Below, in pieces: positions 23,880-33,042 of a stretch of 43,862 nt of DNA. The position numbers and the translations under genes were made by a program. This DNA comes from JBBRCE01 sp038205115 (GTDB taxonomy: Bacteria > Planctomycetota > Planctomycetia > Pirellulales > JBBRCE01), in contig JBBRCE010000043.1 of the NCBI GenBank assembly GCA_038205115.1, positions 1 to 43,862 on the forward strand, written 5' to 3'. The number at the start of each line of letters is the position of its first letter. Positions within the stretch are counted from its first letter, which is position 1. The notes under the pieces were generated by a model, which saw only the letters and a list, made by a program, of their open reading frames with translations, was not told where the DNA came from and did no database searches.

Positions 23880-26576
23880 TTAGCGGATTTCGACCTCGAT
23901 GGTTTTCTTGATGGTCTTCATCGGGTCAGGGTTGAAGCGAACTTCGAACGCCCGGGCCGACTTGTTGATTAGGAACGGGTGGAACACGCGGTCGGCGATG
24001 TTTTCAGCCTTGAACACTTCGCCCGGCGGGAAGTATGCGGTGCTGGCGAACACCGTGATGTGTTCTTTGCCTGGGTTGCGGTTCTTGAGTTCCCAGCCTT
24101 TTTCCGGGTACTTGAATTCCTTGCCGGCTTTGACCAGCGTTTTGCTCGGCACCACGATTGTCTTGTGACCCTTGCTGCTGGTGTAGATGATTTCCACGTA
24201 CACGTCGGCATTGGATTTGACGACAATCTGCAGGGTGTCGGACTTTTCGAAGAAGTTATTGCCCTTGTTGGTCTTGACGGTCAACTCGAACGGTACCGGG
24301 TAGGTGGGCGAGTAATCGGCATGGATGATGCTATCCAGCGGGACGATCGGCACGCCGATGCCCATCTGGCGGACGACGCGGTCGTAGTAATCTTCCCAGC
24401 TATCGCGGCGGATTTCGCCACCGACGGCCAGCGGCGCCAGGCCCAACTGTGCGAACTGCGGTAGGCGGAACACACCTTGCAGATCGCCCGGTTCGGCACG
24501 ACCCATTTCCGCACTGGCCTGGGCCAGATTGATGGGTTCATCCAAAAAGTTGTGGCTGACCGGAGTCAACGGTTCGTCGATGACCGGCTTGGGAACCAAG
24601 AGCTTCATGCGTTCGGAAAAACGTTGCGTATCGGCCGAGAACAGTCGGTCCATGAACTTTTGCTCGGGGTACAAATGCAGCGCCCTGTCGACCAGAAAAC
24701 CAGGATTGCCTTGAATGGTTTTGAGGACGGGTCGGACGGTGTCTTTGAAAGTTTGCAAGCCGAGGCCACCGTGGCATCGCATGCACGCCAAACCGTTGCG
24801 AACCGTTTTGTTGGCCGCGAATTTATCAGTGACGATGTCGATTGGGGCTTCGTCCAAACGGTCGCCCTTGGCTGTGCAAACGTAGTAGCCATGTAGGCCG
24901 TTTGGCAAGCTAAACACCATCTCGCCGCCCGTTTCGTGCAGGTCGATGGGATCTTTATACATATTCTCTTGGGCCGAACTGGTTTTGAAGTCGAAGCTTT
25001 TCCAGTAGGTGCCGTACTTTTGCGAGTGGCGCTCCACCACGCGATTGTTACGCGACACGCCGGATACGCCCATGCCGGCACGCACCGCTTTGTAGTTGTC
25101 CAGATCGTATTGCGATCGCACGCCCAGGCCGTATTCCAGGTATTCCAGTTTTTCCGGCAGCCGCAAAAAGTCGTGGTACAGCGGCGGCTGAGCGGCCACG
25201 CTGCAGAACCAATCGCTGCGGACGTAGGCAATCGGACGCACCTGGTGGGTATAAGGAAAGTACTCCGCCAACAACGATTTGTAGGCCAACGAGCGGTCGT
25301 AGATGATGCCGTACGGGTATTCCAGCAAGGCCAGATCGAACAAGTTGGTTTTGCTGTAATCGCTCTTGGCGTTGGCGCCGTAGACCAGATGATTCCAACC
25401 CAACTGACGCAGATCGATGCGATAGATGGTATTGGTGCGTTCGATGGCCACCGGCGCCACGAGGTTTGCGCTCCAGGTCATGTGGTTGACGACTTTGAAC
25501 AGGGCTTCGCGTTGAATTTCCAGTTGTTCCGACGTAGCACCGGCAACCAGAATATGCGTGAAGCTCAGGTAGCGAACGTATTCGCGATCGGCAGGCTTCA
25601 AACGATGAACGTCTTGATAGATGGAGTCCAAAATGTATTCGGCGCCCAGCTTAGCCACGATGGCCACATCTTCTTTGGTGACCGGCGTGACGGTGCCGGC
25701 ATTGCCGGCGATCCAGTCGTGGATCAAGGCGATTTCGCCTGGAGCCAACCGCGGCAGTTCCTCGGGCGGCATCATGTCGTCGCTCTTTTTGGCGGCGATT
25801 CGTTTGAACAATTCCGACTTTTCCGGATTGCCCAGGGCGACTAGGTTTTTGGCAACCAGCGATTGGCAATCGAGAATTCGTAGATCGCCGGCAACTTTTT
25901 TATCGCCGTGGCATTTGAAGCACTTGGCGGTGAAGATGCCCTTCACTTGGGCGCCCAGCGGGCTGTCGTACGACAAGCCGGCGGACGTCAGCGAACCGCC
26001 TGGCACAACAACACCGGGGCCGCCCGGACCGATCTCCGGACCAGGACCGACGGGGCGCGATATCGAGCCCGCCCCGCCAGTGTTGACTTGCGATGCGGCT
26101 ACGGCATCGTTGCTCTTGACGAGATCGCCCAACGAGGATGCTGATGGCAGATCGGGCGGAAAATCGGTGGGCACCGCAAACTTGACCACGGGCTGCACGG
26201 GATCGGCCGCAGCCGCAACGGCGGGAGCGCCGGCGGAAATCCAGTCGCGAATGACTTGGGTTTCTTCAGGCGTCAGCGGGTTTTTGCCTTGAGGCGGCAT
26301 TTTTCCCTTGGCGATTTGCCGAATGACTTCCGAGGCGTCGGCGTCGCCCTGCACGATGATCTTCCGATTGGAACTGACAATAAAATCATGATCCAACAAA
26401 TTCAACGCCGACTTGGGTTTTGGCCCTTCGCCGTGGCAGCTGGTGCAATGGTTTTGAAAAATCTGTTGAGCGGCAACGGCGAGCGCCTGAGGATCGCCGT
26501 CGGCTTGAGCCGGCGCGGCGACGGCCATCGCCAGTCCCAGCGCCGACAACAGGCGGATGATTCGGGAGCAGAACAT
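23880..26576 (-). CDS. Secreted tri-haem cytochrome c-type protein with DUF4384-like C-terminus
   Basis: An 898-residue exported protein with a signal peptide (first 25 residues, ending APAQA) and three CxxCH haem-binding motifs: C44-H48 (CTSCH), C219-H223 (CFKCH) and C598-H602 (CMRCH). The first two sit in domains of the planctomycete cytochrome type (PSCyt1-like), each with a later M-P-P motif for the distal ligand (KMPPQG at 92-97; MMPPEELP at 268-275). Residues 170-195 are a Gly/Pro linker. The middle part is an unassigned domain. The end, from about 790 (TLQIVVKSNADVYVEIIYTS), resembles DUF4384. It probably acts in periplasmic electron transfer or redox sensing. The ATG at 26576 with AAGGAA upstream starts the signal peptide; the frame is open to 26807. 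It has its own terminator. Confidence 0.85.
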   Translation of the reverse strand: MFCSRIIRLLSALGLAMAVAAPAQADGDPQALAVAAQQIFQNHCTSCHGEGPKPKSALNLLDHDFIVSSNRKIIVQGDADASEVIRQIAKGKMPPQGKNPLTPEETQVIRDWISAGAPAVAAAADPVQPVVKFAVPTDFPPDLPSASSLGDLVKSNDAVAASQVNTGGAGSISRPVGPGPEIGPGGPGVVVPGGSLTSAGLSYDSPLGAQVKGIFTAKCFKCHGDKKVAGDLRILDCQSLVAKNLVALGNPEKSELFKRIAAKKSDDMMPPEELPRLAPGEIALIHDWIAGNAGTVTPVTKEDVAIVAKLGAEYILDSIYQDVHRLKPADREYVRYLSFTHILVAGATSEQLEIQREALFKVVNHMTWSANLVAPVAIERTNTIYRIDLRQLGWNHLVYGANAKSDYSKTNLFDLALLEYPYGIIYDRSLAYKSLLAEYFPYTHQVRPIAYVRSDWFCSVAAQPPLYHDFLRLPEKLEYLEYGLGVRSQYDLDNYKAVRAGMGVSGVSRNNRVVERHSQKYGTYWKSFDFKTSSAQENMYKDPIDLHETGGEMVFSLPNGLHGYYVCTAKGDRLDEAPIDIVTDKFAANKTVRNGLACMRCHGGLGLQTFKDTVRPVLKTIQGNPGFLVDRALHLYPEQKFMDRLFSADTQRFSERMKLLVPKPVIDEPLTPVSHNFLDEPINLAQASAEMGRAEPGDLQGVFRLPQFAQLGLAPLAVGGEIRRDSWEDYYDRVVRQMGIGVPIVPLDSIIHADYSPTYPVPFELTVKTNKGNNFFEKSDTLQIVVKSNADVYVEIIYTSSKGHKTIVVPSKTLVKAGKEFKYPEKGWELKNRNPGKEHITVFASTAYFPPGEVFKAENIADRVFHPFLINKSARAFEVRFNPDPMKTIKKTIEVEIR

Positions 26577-26849
26577 GGGAAATTCCTTATGCGTAATTGC
26601 GCGGAGGGTATGGGTGGAGTGGAGAGGTCCGCTAGTTGATCCGGAATTCCTCAGCACGGCGGACAGTTGGTTGCTCAAATTCTGTCCGCTTTTGTCGCCA
26701 AGTGCGTTTTCAATTTTCCACCCACGATTATAACCCGCGCGAGCAGCGCCGCGACCAGTCAGAAAATGGGAATTTGCCGCTTTTGCCGGAATTCGCCGGT
26801 CGTCCATCTGCCGACGCCGGCAGGATTTAGGCGAGCTAGCGACAATTTG

Positions 26850-28187
26850 CTAGCCGCCGCCGGACGGCTTGGCGTTCAGGTCGGTGCGCGTGACCATTAA
26901 TCGGTCGATCCGTTGGCCATCCATATCCACGACTTCCAGATGAAGATCAAACCACTGCGTACGGTCGCCAACGTCTGGAATTCGGCCCAGTTGATCGAGC
27001 ACCAAACCGGAGACAGTGCTGAACGAGCGATTGGCGTCTGGTTCGGGATCTTGCATGTCGAGCGCCTCAAGCAAGTCAGGCACGTTGACTTGGCCGTCGA
27101 TCAACCAGCTATTGGCGTCGCGCCGCACGATTTCTTGCTGTTTGTCGCGCTGATGTTCGTCGTTAATTTCGCCCACCAGTTCTTCGATCACATCTTCCAG
27201 GGTGACCATGCCCTGGGTGCCGCCATATTCGTCCAAGACCACCGCGAGTTGCGTATGCTTTGCTTGAAACATTTCCAGCAACCGGTCCAGATGCACGGTC
27301 TGCGGCACAAACAGGGGTGGATGCAGCATCTTCCGCAGATCCATTGGCCAACCGAGATACTGTTGCCGAAACAGATCCTTGATATGCACAAATCCGATGA
27401 TGTGATCCAGGTCGCGCTCGTAAACCGGCAGCCGCGAAAAGCCGGCCATGGCCACCGCGCCCAGGACTTCGTCGGGCGGCGTTTCGACATCGAGCGCGTC
27501 CAGGTCGATGCGTGGGCGCATGATGTCGCGGACGGTGCGGTCGCCCAGCCGCAGCGCTTCCATCGCCAGCTTCTGTTCGACCGGTTGCAGCAGACCTTCC
27601 GCCGTGCCGGTGTCGATCAGATGCTCGATATCGTGTACGGAAATGGCCGGTTCGTGATGTCCGCCGGCTTGCATCAAAATCAGCACCGCATCGGTGGCTT
27701 TGCCCATCAGCCAGTTGGCTGGCTTGCCGATCCGCATCAGCACGTTCATGGCCGGCGCCACCAACCGGGCCAGCGATTCGGCACGGCGCAGCGCCAAGTT
27801 TTTAGGCACCAACTCAGCCAGCAGCAATTGCAAGAAGCCGGTCATCAACCAGATCGCGCCCAGCGCCAGCGCGTGCGCGTGAGCGACGATCAGCCCGATG
27901 CCCGACTGACTGAACTTCTCGGCCAGCGCGGCTTCCAAATTGGCGCCCGCAAACGCCGCGGCAAACGTACCGATGAGCGTAATGGCAATTTGCACGATCG
28001 GCAAAAACTGGTTGGGATCCGAGGCCAGCTTCAAGGCCAAAGCCGCCTTGCGGTCGCCTTGCTCGGCCATTTGCTGCAGACGGCCGCGACGCGCGGATAT
28101 CAACGCGATCTCAGCCGCGGAGAAGAATCCGCTAACCAAGGTCAACGACAGAATCAGCACGAATTCCCAGAAGAAAGTCGACAGCAC
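26850..28187 (-). CDS. CorC/HlyC-type membrane protein with CBS pair
   Basis: A 445-residue member of the DUF21-CBS-CorC_HlyC family (now linked to magnesium or other cation export; older name hemolysin C-like). Domains in order: DUF21/CNNM membrane domain with four helices to about residue 185 (SGFFSAAEIALISARRGRLQ, QIAITLIGTFAAAFAGANLE and ELVPKNLALRRAE); two CBS motifs at about 205-330 (VRDIMRPRIDLDALD, TQLAVVLDEYGGTQGMVTLE); CorC_HlyC domain to the end (SFSTVSGLVLDQLGRIP). The GTG at 28187 has AGGA seven bases upstream and gives a normal N-terminus; the frame opens at a TTG at 28241. It lies 132 bases after proB on the same strand. Confidence 0.92.
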   Translation of the reverse strand: MLSTFFWEFVLILSLTLVSGFFSAAEIALISARRGRLQQMAEQGDRKAALALKLASDPNQFLPIVQIAITLIGTFAAAFAGANLEAALAEKFSQSGIGLIVAHAHALALGAIWLMTGFLQLLLAELVPKNLALRRAESLARLVAPAMNVLMRIGKPANWLMGKATDAVLILMQAGGHHEPAISVHDIEHLIDTGTAEGLLQPVEQKLAMEALRLGDRTVRDIMRPRIDLDALDVETPPDEVLGAVAMAGFSRLPVYERDLDHIIGFVHIKDLFRQQYLGWPMDLRKMLHPPLFVPQTVHLDRLLEMFQAKHTQLAVVLDEYGGTQGMVTLEDVIEELVGEINDEHQRDKQQEIVRRDANSWLIDGQVNVPDLLEALDMQDPEPDANRSFSTVSGLVLDQLGRIPDVGDRTQWFDLHLEVVDMDGQRIDRLMVTRTDLNAKPSGGG

Positions 28188-28319
28188 GCTTATTCCTGTT
28201 GTGAACTTTCCGAACCTGAAACAAAACCGCGGCTCGCGCAAAATGAATTTTCAACGTTCCCAAACGCTGCCGCCGCCGGCGAGGATCGCCCACATCAGTG
28301 GGCACGGCAAACGCTCCAT

Positions 28320-29474
28320 CTATGCCGTTTCCTTGGGACGCGTGACCGACATATTATCGCGATGAATCACTTCCTCGTACGGTCGATGCCCGAGCGTGGC
28401 GGCAATTTGCTCGCTCCGCAGCCCCTTGATCTTGCCGACTTCGACCGCCGAATAATTACACAACCCGCGAGCAAACTCCAGCCCATGCACGTCGCGCAAC
28501 GAAACCAAATCGCCGCGCTGAAAGTCGCCGCTTGCGCCCAGTACGCCAATCGCCAGCAGGCTGCGGCCCTTCTGCTCGATCGCGCAACGGGCGCCGTCGT
28601 CGAGCACCAGTTGCCCTTGTGTGCGCGCGGTGAAACCGAGCCAGCGCTTCCAAGATGTGACCGCCTGACCACGCGCCAAAAACAGCGTGCCGACCGGTTC
28701 GCCCGCAACGATTCGCGCCAAATTGCCGGGCGATTTTCCGCTGGCGATCACCACGTTTTCACCCGCGGTGGTGGCAATTCGCGCCGCTTCCAGTTTGCTG
28801 GCCATGCCGCCTTTGCTCATGCCGGTGAGCTTGTCGCGAACCATGCCAAAAATACTGTCGTTCAATTCCGGAACCGTAGAAATCAACTGCGCTCCGGGAA
28901 GTTTGGGATCGCCATCGTACAAGCCATCGACATCGGAAAGCAGCACCAGTAGCGGGGCGCGAATCAGATTGGTAACCATCGCGGCCAGCCGATCGTTATC
29001 GCCAAACGTGGTTTGCAGTTCTTCCGTACTGACGGTGTCGTTTTCGTTGATGATCGGCACCGCACCATATTCCAGCAACGTCAGAATCGTATTGCGAATA
29101 TTGAGGTATTTCGTGCGATGATTGAGATCGTCGGCCGTGAGCAGAATTTGAGCGCCGTGCCGGCCGTGCGTTCGCAGGCCGCGGTCGTAGGCTTCCACCA
29201 GGTGTGTTTGCCCCACGGCGGCCACGGCTTGCAGACGAGCAAGGTCGGTAGGGCGGCTGGTCAATCCGAGTTGCCCCATGCCGGCACCAACCGCGCCCGA
29301 AGTGACCAGCGCCACTTTGCGCCCGGTGAGCATCAGTTGATGCAACTCTTCGGCCAGTGCTGCGACTCGCTCTTGATTGAGGACGCCGTCGGGCCGTGTA
29401 AGCACGCGGGTGCCCACCTTGACGATGACGGTGTGAGCGGCCGTGGCAATTTCTTGGCGAACGAGGTCGGTCAT
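28320..29474 (-). CDS. proB: Glutamate 5-kinase
   Basis: First step of proline synthesis: ATP-dependent phosphorylation of glutamate. The 384 residues contain the amino-acid kinase domain at 1-265 (VIVKVGTRVLTRPDGVLNQE; VTSGAVGAGMGQLG; GAVPIINENDTVSTEEL; FGDNDRLAAMVTNLI; LLSDVDGLYDGDPK; GMSKGGMASKLEAARIA) and a C-terminal PUA domain at about 285-370 (GARCAIEQKGRSLLAIGVLG). Full length with all signature motifs. The start ATG at 29474 is unambiguous. The partner proA is not in the window. It lies divergent to the secreted-protein gene at 29939. Confidence 0.97.
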   Translation of the reverse strand: MTDLVRQEIATAAHTVIVKVGTRVLTRPDGVLNQERVAALAEELHQLMLTGRKVALVTSGAVGAGMGQLGLTSRPTDLARLQAVAAVGQTHLVEAYDRGLRTHGRHGAQILLTADDLNHRTKYLNIRNTILTLLEYGAVPIINENDTVSTEELQTTFGDNDRLAAMVTNLIRAPLLVLLSDVDGLYDGDPKLPGAQLISTVPELNDSIFGMVRDKLTGMSKGGMASKLEAARIATTAGENVVIASGKSPGNLARIVAGEPVGTLFLARGQAVTSWKRWLGFTARTQGQLVLDDGARCAIEQKGRSLLAIGVLGASGDFQRGDLVSLRDVHGLEFARGLCNYSAVEVGKIKGLRSEQIAATLGHRPYEEVIHRDNMSVTRPKETA

Positions 29475-29938
29475 CGATCAAAAATCAGTAAACGAGCTTG
29501 CGAAAAACACGGCCCTCAAAGGCGCGCGCCGGCAGGCCCTATAATATCGTGCCGCAGGCACTTCCCGCTAGCGTCAGTTGGGCCGCGGTCCGGAAACAGT
29601 GGGCCGGGCTGCCGCAACCAATGCGCCGCTCGGCGGCTTGCCGGCTGTAAGCGCTCATCAATGTTCCTCAGCTCTATCACAACCGGAAGCAGGAAAGCTG
29701 AGGCCGCTTCGCCAGCGTGCAAACGATTTGTCTTCCTGCTACGTATTCAATGGCGGGCGACTCCTCCGAAAAACGCCACTCCCCAAACGCGGCCCGCCTG
29801 CCTAGAATTGGCAACCCCAATCCATACGATCGCAAGACTCATTGCAACTTGGCCGACGCACTCATCGTTGCCGCCCGTTGTTAACCCCTGTTCAGCCCGA
29901 TTTGCCTGTACGCACCACCGAATTTCGGAGCACCCGCC
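29475..29938. other. Divergent promoter region between proB and the secreted-protein gene
   Basis: No gene is supported in these 464 bases. CCTATAATATCG at 29538-29549 contains a plus-strand TATAAT and a minus-strand TATTAT; the latter would start a transcript about 60 bases before proB, but neither has a convincing -35 box. Confidence 0.4.
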
Positions 29939-30853
29939 ATGAAATATCTCGCCAATTGCCAGCGTGCTTCCCATGGACCGTGGGTTCGTGCCGTCTGTTC
30001 CGTGACGATGATGGTCCTGCTGCATTCGCGGGCGTTTTCCGCCGACAACGAAATCTTTCGCTCGCTAACCGAAAAAGGCATCGAGGTCGAACAAGCCGTT
30101 TTGAAGTTGCCTGCGCCAACCATGGCCGACGGTCTGGATGCCGCTGCGCAGCAGAAACTGCTGGGGCAAGTCGCCGATGAAAACCATCCGCTCGACGCGC
30201 TGTTGCGGAAATCGCCGGTGTCGCCGTTTGTGCTCAAAATCGCCGGCGACGATCCCAGTGAAAAGGCAGGCACGCTGCGAAAAGTCGATTTGTGGTTTGT
30301 TGCCTATGGCGATTTGAAAAAGCTCAGTGACGAAACGTTTTTGAAAAGTCAGATCAACGACGAAGCGAAAGACGCGCCCGAATCCGAACGCGGCAAATTA
30401 CTCACGGCCGACGACCTCAAGCAGCGCGACATCGAGAAAACGGACGACCGCCGCTATTTGGCCAGCCACTTTACGATGTTCGATCGCGCGCGGCTCAGCG
30501 GCGTGATGCAGGCGCAACTCACGCGGGCAGACCAATCGATCATTCTTGCCGCCACGATCGACCCACGGTTTGCCAAAGATCGCGACTTTCCGAATCAATG
30601 GCAGTCGATCGTTCGCGACGACGATGGCCGCAGCAAAGTCGGACCGCCGCAGCCTTACGCATCGGCCGGGTTTTACATCAAGGCCACGCAACTGCAACAG
30701 CCCAGCGGCGCGATCTTCGTCGAGTATCATCTGGTGTTCGACGAACCGGCCGGCTGGTTCAACGGCGCTAACTTACTCCGGAGCAAACTGCCGCTGGTGG
30801 CGCAAGATGCGGTCCGCAAGTTCCGCCGCCGCTTGACGGAGACCGTCAAGTGA
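29939..30853 (+). CDS. Secreted protein of unknown function
   Basis: A 304-residue protein with an N-terminal export signal (AVCSVTMMVLLHSRAFSA; cleavage near residue 35). The mature part alternates helices and strands: SLTEKGIEVEQAVLKLPAPT, KVDLWFVAYGDLKKLSDETF, DDRRYLASHFTMFDRARLSG and GFYIKATQLQQPSGAIFVEY. It ends in a basic helix. No cysteines in the mature protein and no motif that I recognise. GGAG lies nine bases before the ATG. Secreted proteins with this organisation are frequent in planctomycetes and often remain hypothetical. Confidence 0.72.
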   Translation: MKYLANCQRASHGPWVRAVCSVTMMVLLHSRAFSADNEIFRSLTEKGIEVEQAVLKLPAPTMADGLDAAAQQKLLGQVADENHPLDALLRKSPVSPFVLKIAGDDPSEKAGTLRKVDLWFVAYGDLKKLSDETFLKSQINDEAKDAPESERGKLLTADDLKQRDIEKTDDRRYLASHFTMFDRARLSGVMQAQLTRADQSIILAATIDPRFAKDRDFPNQWQSIVRDDDGRSKVGPPQPYASAGFYIKATQLQQPSGAIFVEYHLVFDEPAGWFNGANLLRSKLPLVAQDAVRKFRRRLTETVK

Positions 30854-31195
30854 AGGTTCCCAATCCAAGGCCTGCCGCCTGCCCGGCAACCGCCGCGCGT
30901 GCGGGCGACGCGTGGATCGGTCAGGGGTTTCAAAGCTTAAAAACGGCAACCGGTTGCGAAGCCGTAAAATACCTCTGCGGCAAAACTGTTCCCCAAAGAT
31001 TTTCCGGCAAGGCTTCTTGATTCTTAGCAGTCCCTCGGAAAACTGCAGCGAATTACGATGCGTTGACCGTGACTTCGAGTCGCTGACCGGGAGTCAACTG
31101 TTTACGCCATTTCATAATGTCGATTGATTTGGCCACGAGTCCAATAAGGATGAAAATAGCGGTTCATTCACGGCATTTACAACCCTGGAGACGTC
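30854..31195 (+). other. Gap before the LESR beta-helix gene
   Basis: In these 342 bases I see no gene and no convincing promoter. GGAG lies just before the following start codon. Confidence 0.5.
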
Positions 31196-32410
31196 ATGCC
31201 TTGGCTATTCGGCAGCAAGTCCAATCGCAATTCGCGGCAAATTCGAACTGTCGGATCGCGCATCCCGCGTGGCTATCGCTTGCGTGGCGAAGTGCTTGAG
31301 TCGCGGCAGTTGCGCGCCGTGGTGGCCGCGGTTTCCGGCACCACGCTCAACATCAATTGCGATGACGGCAACGATAATTTTGCTTTGATTGGCGATCCCA
31401 CCACGGCCACCATCACCATCACCATCACCGGCAAGAACGATTCGCAAGGCAATCCGACTTTGGTCAACGGCACGCCCAACGGCACCCTGTCATTTTCTCC
31501 CGTCTCCGCCGGCATCAATATCCAGTTGGGGTTTGGCGAGAACACCGTTACCCTCGACAACGTCTATGTAGCCGGCGACATCACGATCGTTGCCTCGGAC
31601 GACAATGGATTGCATAACCCGTTGGCCAGCACCGTCACGCTCGGCGGCACCAAGCCCGTTTACACGGGCGGCCGGTTCGATATCGCTCTGCAAGGTTCGG
31701 GCGCGAACGTCATTCATGCCGACAATTCGAACGTGCTGGCGATTGGCGACGTCGATTGGCAGACGGGCAGTTCGAACGGATATGTCACCGCCACCGGCGT
31801 GCAAACCCAGAGCCTATTTATTCTCTCCAATCAAAGTCTGCCGAGCGGAGTTTTTAGCACTTCGCTCAATTCGATTTACGCCCGCAATAGCCTGTACGTG
31901 CAGAGTCCGCTCGGCACCAATAACATTGCGGTGCAAAACAGTTACTCGGCCGGCGCGAATATCTATCTGGTGGGCGATGGCGTGCGGCAAAACACGCTGT
32001 ACCTCTCGCAAGATACTTTTACCTCGGTGCTGACCGTCAATTGCAGCAACTTGAACTTCACCACGCTTTCGCAAAACAGCGCCGGCGGGATTTTCGTCAA
32101 CACTCAGTTCCAAACTACAAATTCGATCAATCCGAACTTGGACCTCTTCAATAACCACGTTACCGGCAGCGGCGATCCCAGCTTGAGCGCCCTCTCGCTG
32201 GTTACCGGAAATACGCAGGACAATGTATTCGTCGCTTCAAACTTGATCGACACTAAAGCGAGCGTGCTGTTGGGAAGTGGCGACGATGACCTCAACTTTT
32301 CCTCGAACACCGTTAAAGGCGTAACGACCCTAGATGGCCAGGCCGGCACGAATCAGTTGACGCTTGCTAATAACTCACTGAGCACATTGAACAAGTCGAA
32401 CTTCAGCTAG
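31196..32410 (+). CDS. Surface beta-helix protein with LESR motif
   Basis: A 404-residue protein beginning with a basic stretch and LESRQLRAV at residues 34-42, a variant of the planctomycete N-terminal motif (LEPRVLLS/LESRALL type) found on many large surface proteins and thought to serve export or sorting. The rest is rich in Asn, Thr, Ser, Gly and short beta strands in regular succession (NNIAVQNSYSAGANIYLVGD; TLYLSQDTFTSVLTVNCSNL; SSNTVKGVTTLDGQAGTNQL), as in right-handed beta-helices. Hence it is probably a structural, secreted or outer-surface protein. Several copies of a roughly 20-residue strand pattern are present but degenerate. No catalytic residues are evident. GGAG precedes the ATG. 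Confidence 0.72.
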   Translation: MPWLFGSKSNRNSRQIRTVGSRIPRGYRLRGEVLESRQLRAVVAAVSGTTLNINCDDGNDNFALIGDPTTATITITITGKNDSQGNPTLVNGTPNGTLSFSPVSAGINIQLGFGENTVTLDNVYVAGDITIVASDDNGLHNPLASTVTLGGTKPVYTGGRFDIALQGSGANVIHADNSNVLAIGDVDWQTGSSNGYVTATGVQTQSLFILSNQSLPSGVFSTSLNSIYARNSLYVQSPLGTNNIAVQNSYSAGANIYLVGDGVRQNTLYLSQDTFTSVLTVNCSNLNFTTLSQNSAGGIFVNTQFQTTNSINPNLDLFNNHVTGSGDPSLSALSLVTGNTQDNVFVASNLIDTKASVLLGSGDDDLNFSSNTVKGVTTLDGQAGTNQLTLANNSLSTLNKSNFS

Positions 32411-33042
32411 CCCGCAAGTCAGCGTTGGTTGTTTGAAATGATCGGTTCAAGCAGGCGTTGTGGCTCCACATTGGGCTGGGCATGACAGCGGAACAAAGCA
32501 TTCGGACTTTGCTCCCCAAGCAGCGCGCCGGAGATCGGCCGTTGGAGGCCGACCCGGAAAACGAATTCGATTTCTGGGCGAAGCCGCGCAGCATGATTTT
32601 CAGCGCGCTGGTTAAAGGCACGCCGGGCTGCGTTTGCCACGGATATGATCGTCGAGGGGAGTTTCCTGCGACAGTTCAGACATTGCCAACCGGCGCAACC
32701 AAGCCGCCGTCTGTAGAACGTGCTGGCGGCAGATGCGACTGGCATCTTGCGGCAAAAGCTACAACCAAATTCCGGTGCTCGCTCTCGATGCTCACATATT
32801 CGCGGGCCGCGCGGGCAAACGCTTTGACATTGGCGGGCGGGCTGATTGGCAAGTCACTCAACTCGCTGCGATCATCGCCAGTCGCATGTTGTTGAACTGT
32901 TGCACGTCGATTCAACAAGCTGCGCCATCCAGGGTGGCGCACAGCGCCACCACGACACTCTCCAGCAAGTCCAGTCCCCTGAAATATTGCAACTCATTAA
33001 GACGCGCTGGCGATGCGCTGCCGGCCAGTCAACTCAGCAGTA
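32411..33042. other. Gap with possible decayed coding sequence
   Basis: No intact gene is supported. Competing protein-like pieces appear on both strands: on the minus strand ELSDLPISPPANVKAFARAA and on to EYVSIESEHRNLVVAFA (32740-32880); on the plus strand EILQLIKTRWRCAAGQSTQQ before a stop at 33046, which overlaps the stop of the cytochrome gene. They cannot both be real and neither has a good start. It may be a remnant of a mobile element. Confidence 0.3.

Noticed and set aside
26913..28952. A 679-codon plus-strand frame
   Set aside because: It is antisense to the CorC/HlyC-type gene and the end of proB, both certain; its His/Gln-rich translation is typical of reversed coding sequence.
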